NCBI GenBank assembly: GCA_903893565.1
Contig: CAITMU010000100.1
Coordinates: 1 to 35,576, forward strand
Length of the DNA stretch: 35,576 bases
Direction: 5' to 3'
Origin: an uncultured beta proteobacterium
Lineage (GTDB): Bacteria > Pseudomonadota > Gammaproteobacteria > Burkholderiales > SG8-41
A program made the translations under genes and the position numbers. The notes below the pieces were generated by a model. It was not told where the DNA came from. It did no database searches and was given only the letters and a program-made list of their open reading frames with translations. Position 1 is the stretch's first letter. The number at the start of each line of letters is the position of its first letter. Positions 25,635 through 33,788 of the stretch are shown one piece after another.

Positions 25635-26216
25635 ATGCCTAAGACAAGACAGTGCTTGTTAAACGTAGGATTTCTCCTACTCTTATCCACGCATTGTCTT
25701 GCCGCTGAAATAAGAAGCAATCCCTCTCAGGCTCCCATCGGCGTTTCACCCACGGGTTCCTCCCCACTGCATGCCACCCGATGGGTGGCCACGTTTGAAG
25801 AAAAAGAAAAAACTCTACTCGAAGCGCTTCAAAAAAAAGATCGAAAATCCCTCCATCAATTACTCAGCAAAAACTTTGAATTAATCGATATGGCCCATTT
25901 AGGCCAATCACACTCTGAGGAAGAATTAATCTCTGAAGCCGCATTACATCCACGACGTCAATTGGTGTTTAATGAGTTTTCTGCAAGAGAGATGAACTCA
26001 GTGGTTTTGGTTAATTTTCAATGGGAGGAATCGCTCTCACAGAACCGTGTCGCAAAAGCGACTTGGATGGTGACCGATGCTTGGGTTTTAGAAGAAAACG
26101 AATGGCGACTTAAAACTCGTTTCATTGCCGCTAAATCAGACAGCAAACAATTACCACCTGGTGTTTTTCAATCCAATGCACCGATTAAAAAACTAGGGGC
26201 GGCTAAAGAAAGATAG
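25635..26216 (+). CDS. Exported SnoaL/DUF4440-like (NTF2-fold) protein
   Basis: The frame is open from 25560 inside the previous gene. I choose the ATG at 25635 because it gives a clean signal peptide (MPKTRQ, hydrophobic core, THCLAAE) and starts 19 bp after the EXORDIUM-like stop (193 aa). The mature part has the pattern of DUF4440/SnoaL-like domains: KEKTLLEALQKKDRKSLHQLLSKNFELID, then strands around SVVLVNFQWEE and ATWMVTDAWVLEENEWRLKTRFIA. Such domains are small cone-shaped ligand-binding or enzymatic folds; no catalytic residue can be assigned. There is no Shine-Dalgarno, so translation may depend on the gene before it. Periplasmic location is inferred. Confidence 0.7.
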   Translation: MPKTRQCLLNVGFLLLLSTHCLAAEIRSNPSQAPIGVSPTGSSPLHATRWVATFEEKEKTLLEALQKKDRKSLHQLLSKNFELIDMAHLGQSHSEEELISEAALHPRRQLVFNEFSAREMNSVVLVNFQWEESLSQNRVAKATWMVTDAWVLEENEWRLKTRFIAAKSDSKQLPPGVFQSNAPIKKLGAAKER

Positions 26217-26232
26217 CGCAGCTGCGCTATCT
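26211..26232. repeat. 22-bp perfect palindrome at a gene end
   Basis: The arms AGATAGCGC and GCGCTATCT flank AGCT. The stop codon of the SnoaL-like gene is inside the left arm. No U-run follows, so it may be an RNA-stabilising stem-loop rather than a terminator on its own. Confidence 0.5.
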
Positions 26233-26351
26233 TATCTGTCACTATTAAAAACGCATATAAAAATACTTCAATTTTTTAGCCTCTTCGTTGAGTCGCCCCT
26301 TATTTTTTTATATAGGGGTTTAAACGGGCTGACTCCAAGGCTTGGTTTCAG

Positions 26352-26376
26352 CGCTTCTTTTCGAGCGTTACTTTTT
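26352..26376 (+). terminator. Probable intrinsic terminator of the EXORDIUM/SnoaL unit
   Basis: A short stem (26352-26356 with 26363-26367, one G-T wobble) has a 6-nt loop and is followed by TTAC and five T residues (26372-26376). It is the best terminator candidate in the 180 bp after the SnoaL-like gene. A second, weaker CCCCT/AGGGG hairpin is at 26296-26318. Confidence 0.4.
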
Positions 26377-26395
26377 AGTAAAACGCATAATCGAT

Positions 26396-26755
26396 TCACT
26401 CACTGCCATATAGCGGGACTTGCGGCGGCAAGTCTTTAAAAAACGAAATCCATTTATCTATTTGTCGTCTTGTCCGATTGTCCGTTGATAACGGTATCAA
26501 TATCGTTTTCTCTAACATGCGGACTAAATGAATTCGTCTATCTATTTTGAAATTGACCTTCCAATCAGAACAAAAAAACACACCGCCCTCCCTTTTTTTC
26601 AGGTTCTTGTTTATAGTATTGTATAAATAGACCGCAAGAACGCTTGATCCGAATGTGGGAAAGTCGTAGTCTTTTAGGTATCTCAAGAGTGATAATTCAG
26701 TTCGACCTACAAAAAATAAATTTCTCAGTACTTCGACGATAAGATAACCCTTCAT
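26396..26755 (-). CDS. Doubtful hypothetical ORF
   Basis: This 119-codon frame fills an otherwise empty gap. The translation is basic and protein-like (for example RRIHLVRMLEK and NRTRRQIDKWISFF), but I recognise no family. There is no Shine-Dalgarno, and its ATG overlaps by two bases the ATG of the divergent cupin-like gene. A 7-bp hairpin (26417-26423 with 26428-26434) lies within its 3' end. It could be a real small gene, a remnant, or chance. Confidence 0.3.
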   Translation of the reverse strand: MKGYLIVEVLRNLFFVGRTELSLLRYLKDYDFPTFGSSVLAVYLYNTINKNLKKREGGVFFCSDWKVNFKIDRRIHLVRMLEKTILIPLSTDNRTRRQIDKWISFFKDLPPQVPLYGSE

Positions 26756-27524
26756 GATTTATGTCAAAAGTGGCCTAGAAGCTCTTAATAACCGCCAGAT
26801 CATCATTTCACCGGGTACGGGACTCGAGCATTGGGGAACGGTTTTTTTTGGCCCTCGCTCCTCTATGAGCGTCGCCCCTGGCCCTCAAGCGACCATGTCA
26901 GAGATGGCTGCCCATGAAACCATCGTGCCGCACTTTCATGGAATAACGCAATTTCAGATTTTTTCAGCAGGCTCTGGCACCATTGGCAAAGGTGACCCCT
27001 TACAGGCCTTAACGCTACAATATAAAGATCACCATACGGCCTACGGCCCCTTAGTGGCGGGCGCTCAAGGACTGTCTTTTATGGCATTACGCATTAAAAC
27101 GGGTCACTCAGCGCCTATTTATCTGGATAAACCAGGATACCGCGATCACCTCAAACCGAGCAAAAGGCGTAACTGGATCTCCTCCCCCATTCAATTGTCG
27201 ACCGAACCCGTGTTGGAACATCGGAAGCAAATGTCTTGGGAACCCCTATTTGATCCTAAAAAAATTGATGATGAAATGGCAGCTCATGTGCTTCGACTGG
27301 GAGCACACCAACAGCATATGGGGCCTGACCCCCAGCGCTCCGGGGGATACTATGTGTTCGTTGCCAATGGTGGGCTTATCTACGAAGACAAGTGCCTACC
27401 GTTGTGGTCGATGGTGGTGGTTGAAAGCAATGAAAAAGCTTTGCCCATCAAAGCCGGCCCTAAAGGGTTGGAGGCACTTATACTCGAGTATCCCAAGGAA
27501 CTGGGTGATGAGGCACTGCGCTAA
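26754..27524 (+). CDS. Cupin-like protein of unknown function
   Basis: This 256-aa protein carries a cupin-type signature. PHFHGITQFQIFSAGSGTIGKGD (about 59-81) contains the His-x-His and the Gly-rich turn of cupin motif 1, and a later segment (YYVFVANGGLIYEDK) resembles a second beta-barrel half. There is no signal peptide, so it is cytoplasmic. The metal-binding set appears incomplete, and no enzymatic role can be assigned. No Shine-Dalgarno precedes the ATG, so the start is uncertain. It is convergent with the enolase-superfamily gene (62 bp between the stops), and its own 3' end contains half of a strong hairpin. Confidence 0.72.
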   Translation: MIYVKSGLEALNNRQIIISPGTGLEHWGTVFFGPRSSMSVAPGPQATMSEMAAHETIVPHFHGITQFQIFSAGSGTIGKGDPLQALTLQYKDHHTAYGPLVAGAQGLSFMALRIKTGHSAPIYLDKPGYRDHLKPSKRRNWISSPIQLSTEPVLEHRKQMSWEPLFDPKKIDDEMAAHVLRLGAHQQHMGPDPQRSGGYYVFVANGGLIYEDKCLPLWSMVVVESNEKALPIKAGPKGLEALILEYPKELGDEALR

Positions 27525-27540
27525 GCCGCGCCTCATCGCC
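27504..27540 (+). terminator. GC-rich hairpin at the end of the cupin-like gene
   Basis: Arms 27504-27514 and 27530-27540 pair over 11 positions (one G-T wobble) and straddle the stop codon. There is no U-run afterwards, so it is a possible Rho-assisted terminator or RNA 3' end between convergent genes. Confidence 0.4.
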
Positions 27541-27586
27541 CCAAAAAAATACCTACCGCCTCTTTTTGCTTTTTAATGGCGCTTCG

Positions 27587-28681
27587 TTAGGCCACCCGTA
27601 ATCGATCGATGATATTTTCATCAGGATCAACACCCAGACCGGGTTGCTGAGGAATGTTAAAAAGACCATTTTGGGGAATAATTTGCTCACCAAAAGGATT
27701 GGACTCGAAGTCACAGTAATAGTGTTCTATGGGCGTTTCACGAATCTGGGTGGCACACACGTGGATCGAGGCTAACAGTCCCGGTCCGAAATAAGGCGAG
27801 TGGGGCACAACGGTTACACCGAAGGCCTCGCCTAGGGCAAACACCTTACGCAATTCGCTCACCCCACCTATTTTGGTCACACTCGGTTGCAAAACACTTA
27901 ATGCACCCGCTTGCACCAAGCGTTTGAATTCATAAAAATTAGACACATTTTCTCCTGCCGCAATCGGAGTGCTGCTCACACTTCGTAACCGTGCTAACCC
28001 TTCGTGATCATCAGGGGGGTAGATCGGCTCTTCCAGCCAGGCCAAATGTAAATCCGCCAACTCGCGAGAAGCGGCAATGGCCTCCTCTACACTCCACGGA
28101 CAGGAACAATCCACCATTAACGGCACACTATGACCACAGGCTTTTTTAGCAGCCCTAATCACAGCACTTTGGTTTTCGTGTAACTTAATGAATCGATAAC
28201 CACGTTTTAACGCTTCGGCCACCTTACGCTCAATCACGGGTACGGATCCGTAACGCAACAAACTGGCATAGGCTGGCAGTGATTTTCTCGCACTGCCCCC
28301 TAACAATTGATACAAGGGTACGCCCAAGACCTTGGCTTTAATATCCCACAGTGCGATATCGATAGCCGAAATAGCAAAAACCACCGGCCCACTGCGACCG
28401 CAGTTGTAAAGACCCCGATATAAATCAGCGCTGATTTGGGCAATGTGTGCGGGATCTTTACCCAAGATGCGCGGCGCTACAATTTGGGAGACTGCTTCTC
28501 GACTGCTCATCCAACCCGCATTAGAAAACACCTCCCCCCAACCACATACGCCCTCATCGGTCGTCACTTTAACCAGCAAGGTGTGTATATCTCGCTTAGG
28601 CTGCCCCCCAGAACTGGGAACCGCATCATCAAGAACTAAGGGCATGCAAATCAAAATCGGTTCTACGCTAACAATTTTCAC
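27587..28681 (-). CDS. Mandelate racemase/muconate lactonizing (enolase superfamily) enzyme
   Basis: This 364-aa protein starts at GTG 28681, fixed by a perfect AGGAGG (complement of 28688-28693) six bases upstream. It has the N-terminal capping domain and the barrel with metal ligands Asp191 (LMVDCSCPW), Glu217 (WLEEP) and Glu244 (AAGENV). The acid/base positions are unusual. The KxK site reads IKLHE (Lys166, His168), and the Asp of the His-Asp dyad is replaced by Ser267 (QPSVTKIGG), while the dyad His294 remains (VVPHSPYFG). A racemase or dehydratase of the classic type is therefore uncertain; it is a sugar-acid/carboxylate enzyme of unknown specificity. It lies 54 bp downstream of the YdjC-like gene on the same strand. 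Confidence 0.88.
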   Translation of the reverse strand: MKIVSVEPILICMPLVLDDAVPSSGGQPKRDIHTLLVKVTTDEGVCGWGEVFSNAGWMSSREAVSQIVAPRILGKDPAHIAQISADLYRGLYNCGRSGPVVFAISAIDIALWDIKAKVLGVPLYQLLGGSARKSLPAYASLLRYGSVPVIERKVAEALKRGYRFIKLHENQSAVIRAAKKACGHSVPLMVDCSCPWSVEEAIAASRELADLHLAWLEEPIYPPDDHEGLARLRSVSSTPIAAGENVSNFYEFKRLVQAGALSVLQPSVTKIGGVSELRKVFALGEAFGVTVVPHSPYFGPGLLASIHVCATQIRETPIEHYYCDFESNPFGEQIIPQNGLFNIPQQPGLGVDPDENIIDRLRVA

Positions 28682-28735
28682 AATTAACCTCCTAAAGGCA
28701 ATGGATTAAAAATATCCTTCCCCTACAATTCCTAT

Positions 28736-29578
28736 CTACATCGAAGCACACTCATGCATCGGCACCAACCGAATACCCGCTTGATCGAGCCATACAGGCC
28801 ATCGGGCTGAATTAAATATCGCAAACTCTTCTACACGAGCCGCCCCTATCCCATCGTTTACGTCCACATCACTACTAGGGTGACACATGATTAAATCGCC
28901 AGTTTGCGCCATCTTTAACCATTCTTGAAGCCGTTTTGCGTATTGCTCAGCCTTATCCGTAAATCCGTAAACTCCCAAAAGATGTTGGTTCATTCCAATC
29001 CCGTCTGCTGCCGCCAAACGGTGTAACGCATCCCCCCCCAGGGTTTGGATGAGCAGGGGTTTAAACCAACGATTCATTGGATCGGGACCCAGGGGGCCGC
29101 TTTGCCCCTTAATGCTTGGGGCCCGGGTCGAACGTATAGCGGGCTTATGCTGGGGATAACATTCATTGATAACCTCCACTAAACATTGCCGAATCACGGG
29201 TAACTGATGCACATGTTGATGACCATCAATAAAATCGGGCAAACGCCCAACGGCCGAGGCAAAGGCATCGATTTGAGCCTTGATTTCCGCATAGATCTGC
29301 TTGACATCCAACGTACGACTATAGGCCCGAAACCATAGTGTACGTAACGAATAGCGACAGGTGGGATTGAGCGTAAACTCAGTAAAATCCACATGCAGTC
29401 CAAGATCGACCCTGTGGCGATCTAATTCACGAAGTTTGGGAGATGATTTAGGCCAATGGGGCCCACCGACCATGGCAGTTAAAGCGCTAATATGGTTTTT
29501 TTGAGCTAAGACGAGTGCGGCCGAGTCCACCCCTTCAGAATGCCCAAAATCATCGATACATATGCAAATTCTCTTCAT
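28736..29578 (-). CDS. ChbG/HpnK (YdjC-like) family carbohydrate deacetylase
   Basis: This protein is 280 aa from the ATG at 29578 (a GTG three codons upstream is possible). It begins MKRICICIDDFGHSEGVD with the metal-binding Asp of the family, then GLHVDFTE (His of the second metal-site motif) and FIDGHQHVHQLP (His cluster). It ends with a segment holding DLIMCHPSS. The family removes N-acetyl groups from glycans: chitooligosaccharides for ChbG, hopanoid-linked GlcNAc for HpnK. Its neighbours are a GT2, a GT39/ArnT-like transferase and a GtrA protein, which favours deacetylation of a lipid-linked or envelope sugar over chitin use. The specific substrate is inferred. Confidence 0.85.
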   Translation of the reverse strand: MKRICICIDDFGHSEGVDSAALVLAQKNHISALTAMVGGPHWPKSSPKLRELDRHRVDLGLHVDFTEFTLNPTCRYSLRTLWFRAYSRTLDVKQIYAEIKAQIDAFASAVGRLPDFIDGHQHVHQLPVIRQCLVEVINECYPQHKPAIRSTRAPSIKGQSGPLGPDPMNRWFKPLLIQTLGGDALHRLAAADGIGMNQHLLGVYGFTDKAEQYAKRLQEWLKMAQTGDLIMCHPSSDVDVNDGIGAARVEEFAIFNSARWPVWLDQAGIRLVPMHECASM

Positions 29579-29643
29579 ATCAAGCACAATGGCACTCTGA
29601 ATGTATTTTCAAATGAGTCCCATCGATTTTTTTTGCCACTTTC

Positions 29644-30042
29644 ATGCCTTTTTTAGCTTCCTTTTTATCCATACGCATTATGCAGTTTATTGCGGTCGGT
29701 TGCACGGCGGCCTTGACGCACATTGGGGTGGTGATCTTATTGGTAGAGCATTTTAAGCTCCCTCCCCTTTACGCCAATGTTCTCGGGTGGCTAATCGCCT
29801 TCATTGTTTCTTTCAGCGGACATTATTTTGGCACTTTTCGTGATCAAAAAGCACCTCAATTAAGAGCGGCAATACGTTTTTTTGTTATCTCACTGAGTGG
29901 ATTTTTAGTCAATGAAATCAGCTACGCTGTGCTACTTCAATATACTTGGATTGCCTACGATTATGCACTGACCGGTATCCTCATTGGGGTGGCTGCTCTG
30001 ACGTATTGGGCGAGCCGTCGATGGGCTTTTCTGGGCAATTGA
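29644..30042 (+). CDS. GtrA-family membrane protein
   Basis: This 132-aa protein has four predicted membrane helices and GtrA landmarks: FIAVGCTAALTHIGVVILLV in helix 1, ANVLGWLIAFIVSFSGHYFGTF in helix 2, RFFVISLSGFLVNEISYAVLL in helix 3, and the C-terminal YWASRRWAFLGN. GtrA-type proteins are thought to flip polyprenyl-phosphate-linked sugars across the inner membrane for later transfer. It is transcribed opposite to the flanking glycosyltransferases and overlaps the 3' end of the GT39-like gene by 62 bp tail to tail. It lies 65 bp from the divergent YdjC-like start. No strong Shine-Dalgarno is seen. Confidence 0.85.
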   Translation: MPFLASFLSIRIMQFIAVGCTAALTHIGVVILLVEHFKLPPLYANVLGWLIAFIVSFSGHYFGTFRDQKAPQLRAAIRFFVISLSGFLVNEISYAVLLQYTWIAYDYALTGILIGVAALTYWASRRWAFLGN

Positions 30043-31570
30043 GCATCGCGGTTAAATTTTGATCTGAGCGATCAAACTTTAAAAGCAACGTTTTAGTATC
30101 TTTAGCAACCACCTGTGCTTTTTCTAAAAAAGGATAACGTCCGATATGGGTCTGTGGAATCAGCCCCCAGCTCACAGGCTCTTCACACAGTTTAGCCATC
30201 ACAGCGTCTGGCTTTAGCATGTTTAGCCGTGCTTGACTGGGATTAAATTGAGCCGCATCGAGCACTTCTTTGCGCCAGTTATCCCTTTCCAAAAATGAAG
30301 GATCCCCCCAATTCTCTACAACCCAGGGTAGACGATTAAGATTGGCATAAAAAGCCAAATCGTAATAATACTCATCGAAAAAAATAACGGGTTCGCTTGG
30401 GGCTCGCTGCGCTTTCATCACCGATGCCAAAGAACGGGTATCCTTTCCCGGTAACACCGTGAACGCTACCACCATCAGCCAACACATCAGAATAGCGGTG
30501 ATCGTACTGGCAAACCACCATTTTTGTGCCGCTTTCGAGTGATTGCGCAATTGCAAAGCACAATCGGCTAACAAAAAGCTTAAAGCAGGGGCCGCCGGTA
30601 GGATATAACCGATGAGCTTTGAATGAGGCAGAGAAAAAAAGATGACCACAACACTTAACCAAACCCACATCAGCAAACGCGTGGGGGCGAACGGTTCACG
30701 ATACCAATAGCTTCGTTTAAATATCGGAAAAATCCACATCGTCCAAGGTAGCGCCAAGACCGCCAAAATGACCGGATAAAACCACATCGGCTGAACATTA
30801 TTAAATCCACTGGTCGTAAATCTCTTGAAATGCTGAACCACAAAAAAATAATCCAAGAAAGCCGGGTAGCGATCATGCATAGCCACAAACCAGGGCGCAC
30901 CAACCAGTAAAAAGAGCACCAAACCCGGCCACCAGGCCAAGCGCCAAAATAAACTAAAACGCTTTAAGAGCAAGAGCCAAAACACAATGACCATGCCCGG
31001 AATCACAATACCAATAAGTCCTTTGGCCAACACTCCCAAGGCTGCAAAAAGATAAGCCAACGCGAGTTGGGCTTTATAAGGATTTTGACGCTGAATATTT
31101 TGCACTGCAGCGCCCGCCAATAAGATGGTCGCACTAATGCAACCGGCTACCAACATATCGAGATTGGCAAACTGAGCGCCGGCAAAAAAGAGGGGTTGGC
31201 TAAGCAAAATGAGGCAACTCATTTGTGCTAAGCGATGGCCCGCGTAGTGGACCAGATAACGGTACAGTGCAAAAGCAGCCACACACGCCCCGAGCACCGA
31301 GGTCCAACGCGCGGCCCATTCACTCAAGCCAAAAAGCGATAAAGAAGCGGCGGTAATCCAATAAAAAAGGGGCGGCTTGTGAAAAAAGGGCAGTCCGTCT
31401 AAAGTCGGGGTTAACCAATCGCCCGATCGCAGCATCTCCAAGGCTACACCCACATACCGCCCCTCATCTGGGAGCATCAATGGACGAGCCCATGAGGTCA
31501 TGGCAAGCCACAACAACATGAGGCAAAACACAACGATACTGCTATGACGAGGAGAGTCTTTGATCACCAC
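29981..31570 (-). CDS. ArnT/GT39-like polyprenyl-phosphate-dependent glycosyltransferase
   Basis: This 529-aa multi-spanning membrane protein has the GT-C fold pattern. The first periplasmic loop carries Asp35-Glu36 (LPDEGRYVGVALEML), followed by FFHKPPLFYW and about ten to twelve hydrophobic segments to residue 385. A soluble C-terminal part of about 130 aa follows. ArnT-type enzymes move a sugar from undecaprenyl phosphate to lipid A or other acceptors on the periplasmic side. The start is GTG 31570, directly after the GT2 stop with no spacer (or the next GTG), so the two are translationally coupled. The last 20 residues, which overlap the GtrA gene, are polar and poorly family-like. Confidence 0.88.
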   Translation of the reverse strand: MVIKDSPRHSSIVVFCLMLLWLAMTSWARPLMLPDEGRYVGVALEMLRSGDWLTPTLDGLPFFHKPPLFYWITAASLSLFGLSEWAARWTSVLGACVAAFALYRYLVHYAGHRLAQMSCLILLSQPLFFAGAQFANLDMLVAGCISATILLAGAAVQNIQRQNPYKAQLALAYLFAALGVLAKGLIGIVIPGMVIVFWLLLLKRFSLFWRLAWWPGLVLFLLVGAPWFVAMHDRYPAFLDYFFVVQHFKRFTTSGFNNVQPMWFYPVILAVLALPWTMWIFPIFKRSYWYREPFAPTRLLMWVWLSVVVIFFSLPHSKLIGYILPAAPALSFLLADCALQLRNHSKAAQKWWFASTITAILMCWLMVVAFTVLPGKDTRSLASVMKAQRAPSEPVIFFDEYYYDLAFYANLNRLPWVVENWGDPSFLERDNWRKEVLDAAQFNPSQARLNMLKPDAVMAKLCEEPVSWGLIPQTHIGRYPFLEKAQVVAKDTKTLLLKFDRSDQNLTAMLNCPEKPIDGSPNTSEQPPQ

Positions 31571-32545
31571 TTACTCTTTACGCTCTTTCAAGCCCTCACC
31601 CAACGACTGCTTAACCACATAAAGGGGACGGGCTTTAACTTCCTCAAAAATACGACTAATGTATTCACCTAAAACACCTAAAGCAATCATCTGCATACCC
31701 ATAAAAAGCATCAAACTAACGACAATGGTAGACCAACCTGAAACGTCATTACCGTCAAGAAAATACACCAGGGTGAGATAACCCCCATAGGTAAATCCTA
31801 ACAGCGCCAAAACAATTCCCACAATACTAACCAATCTCAAGGGCCAATTGGTAAAAGCAGTCAACGCATCTACCGACATGCTTAAAAGGCGCCACAGGTT
31901 AAAACTGGTTTGACCGACCGCGCGTTCGGCCGGTTCGTAGGGAATGGCCACTGAATCAAAACCCACCCAGGCATAAAGGCCTTTCATAAAGCGATTACGT
32001 TCGGGTAACGCTAATAAGGCGTCCACCACTTGCCTATCCATTAAACGAAAATCTCCCGCACCTGCTGGAATCGAAAATCGCCCTGAATGATTCATTAATT
32101 TGTAGAATATGGGAGTGCCCCAACGTTTGATCCAACCTTCATCTTGACGAGACGTACGGATCGCGTAGACCATGTCAGCCCCTCGCTGCCAATGGATGAA
32201 CAAGGTTCGTATCAGTTCGGGGGGGTGCTGCATGTCCGCATCCATCATCACAACCACATCGCCAACCGAAGCTTGAAGTCCGGCAGTCAATGCCGCTTCT
32301 TTACCAAAATTTCGGGAAAACTGAATCACTTTGATGCCAGAAATGCGAGCCCAGCCTTGGATTTTCTTGGCCGCTTCAATCGCACTACCATCATCGACCA
32401 ACAAAATTTCCCAATCAGGCGTAATCTCTCCGAGGGTTTGGGTCAAAATGGGCAACAGTAAATCAAGGCCCTCCGCATCATTCCAGCAGGGCACCACACA
32501 GGAAACGGAGATAAGCTCAGAGCGATCCCTTGATTGGTTAATCAT
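31571..32545 (-). CDS. GT2 polyprenyl-phosphate glycosyltransferase (ArnC/GtrB/DPM1-like)
   Basis: This 324-aa protein has a GT-A domain with LLVDDGS (DDGS at 51-54), FSRNFGKEAALTAGL, the DAD nucleotide/metal motif at 102-104 and QHPPE at 106-110. Two C-terminal membrane helices follow (about 240-265 and 274-297), after which the EYISRIFEEVKARPLYVV tail is typical of this branch. It should load a nucleotide sugar onto undecaprenyl phosphate at the cytoplasmic face. The product would then be flipped (GtrA-type) and used by the coupled GT39/ArnT-like enzyme. It is the first gene of the two-gene minus-strand operon; about 600 bp of non-coding DNA lie upstream. Confidence 0.9.
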   Translation of the reverse strand: MINQSRDRSELISVSCVVPCWNDAEGLDLLLPILTQTLGEITPDWEILLVDDGSAIEAAKKIQGWARISGIKVIQFSRNFGKEAALTAGLQASVGDVVVMMDADMQHPPELIRTLFIHWQRGADMVYAIRTSRQDEGWIKRWGTPIFYKLMNHSGRFSIPAGAGDFRLMDRQVVDALLALPERNRFMKGLYAWVGFDSVAIPYEPAERAVGQTSFNLWRLLSMSVDALTAFTNWPLRLVSIVGIVLALLGFTYGGYLTLVYFLDGNDVSGWSTIVVSLMLFMGMQMIALGVLGEYISRIFEEVKARPLYVVKQSLGEGLKERKE

Positions 32546-32687
32546 AGATTAGTATTTCTACAATGAAGAACATTTAATAGTGCCAAGATCCAAAGCCTCG
32601 CCCATTTCTTTTGCTCTAACAAAGAATTTAAGAATGTGATGGGTATTTTAACCCTATTTATAGACTTTTATCGTCGGTTGCCAACGC

Positions 32688-32712
32688 AAAAGGGATAGGC
32701 ACCGCCCTTTTT
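32688..32712 (+). terminator. Terminator-like hairpin without an upstream gene
   Basis: AAAAGGG (32688-32694) pairs perfectly with CCCTTTT (32705-32711) around a 10-nt loop and is followed by one more T. It is intergenic. Confidence 0.35.
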
Positions 32713-32791
32713 AAACGCGCTCCGAACTCGGTAGAGATCTATTTCATTGGCCGTTAGGCCTATTAGTGCGAAATCCGTCATTTCTCACAGG

Positions 32792-32816
32792 GGCTCTTTT
32801 CTTGAGCCTACTTTTT
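32792..32816 (+). terminator. Second terminator-like hairpin in the same gap
   Basis: GGCTC (32792-32796) pairs with GAGCC (32804-32808), with a 7-nt loop, then TAC and five T residues. The tail TACTTTTTA resembles that of the hairpin at 26352-26376. Confidence 0.35.
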
Positions 32817-33146
32817 AACATAGCACAGGTGAATGTGGCAATCTTGTGCCTTTTGAGTCCATTTTATCCCTTTTAAAAAAACAAATCGAAAGGCTTATCT
32901 CATCTGGAAGCACTAATAAAAAGACACTCATAGAGCGGATGTAAGAAAATGTATCTTTTGTTGTGACATGGGTGAACTCATATTATGTTAGCCTTAAAAA
33001 AGCTCACTTTGATATCTCGAGTAATTTATATTGTAAAGATAGAAAGTCAATTATGCTATTCATTCAATACCCTGAGCCTGTTAGTATATTTGCTCATGAG
33101 TCTTTTTTTAAACTTTTTCAGTCTATTTTTTACGCCTTTTTTGTCA

Positions 33147-33734
33147 ATGACCTCTGAGTTTTTAGTTTACCGTAAACCCTTGTTCCTCTTTCTCTCCAAA
33201 ACGCTCTGGTTATTGGGTGTGCTTTTGTTGTTAAGCACCGATGTCATGGCGCAAATTAACGGTATGGGGGGCGGGGGCGCTCGTCGCTACAACCGCAATT
33301 CCAACATCAACAATGACTCGGGGCCCCTACCCCAAGAAGAAAAACCCCTGAGTCTTCAAACCGCCCAAAACCAAGCGGAATACCACTTAACTCACTTACT
33401 TGATGAATTAAAGCTTTCTCCAGAACTGGAAAGCTTATGGCTCGTCTATACTCAGAAAGTGATCGCTCTGGTTAATGATATTAATCGTCAACACGAGCAG
33501 TCAACCCAAATGGTGTTAATGAGTCCAACCAAACAAATAGATCGTCTGACTCGATTGACTGAAAATCGACTGACCGCATTAGAAGAGATTCAAAATGCCA
33601 CCAACGCGATTTATAACCGACTTAATCCGGAACAAAAATCGAAGATGGATGTCAAATTTACCACTTTGTTACCTCTACTCTTAAATCCCGTCAGTAGTGT
33701 TGCCGGACGAGTTGAAAAACAAAAAACACCTTAA
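33147..33734 (+). CDS. Exported LTXXQ/Spy-CpxP-like helical protein
   Basis: The frame is open from 32985, but the ATG at 33147 gives the best signal peptide (basic n-region RKPLFLFLSK, a Leu-rich core, DVMAQ at about residue 36) and a 195-aa protein. After a Gly/Asn/Arg-rich linker, the mature part is a helical domain (AEYHLTHLLDELKLSPELESLW to RLTENRLTALEEIQNATNAIYNRLNPEQKSKMD). The LNPEQ is the LTxxQ-type motif of Spy/CpxP periplasmic proteins. Such proteins act as ATP-independent chaperones or envelope-stress sensors; here that role is only inferred. A DUF6515 gene follows after 54 bp. The start is uncertain because no Shine-Dalgarno is visible. Confidence 0.7.
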   Translation: MTSEFLVYRKPLFLFLSKTLWLLGVLLLLSTDVMAQINGMGGGGARRYNRNSNINNDSGPLPQEEKPLSLQTAQNQAEYHLTHLLDELKLSPELESLWLVYTQKVIALVNDINRQHEQSTQMVLMSPTKQIDRLTRLTENRLTALEEIQNATNAIYNRLNPEQKSKMDVKFTTLLPLLLNPVSSVAGRVEKQKTP

Positions 33735-33788
33735 GGCCATTAATAGCAAGTCAATGTGAATTATTCTCAACATATATAGGGGAAAACA

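Larger units (their letters stand above)
32546..33146. other. Divergent intergenic region with two terminator-like hairpins, no gene seen
   Basis: This gap of about 600 bp between the GT2 gene and the LTXXQ-like gene contains no convincing ORF. The frame from 32985 into the next gene is AT-rich, hydrophobic and not family-like. Two plus-strand hairpins with T-runs (32688-32712 and 32792-32816) are present although no plus-strand gene ends here, so a small RNA or gene remnant is possible. Confidence 0.4.
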
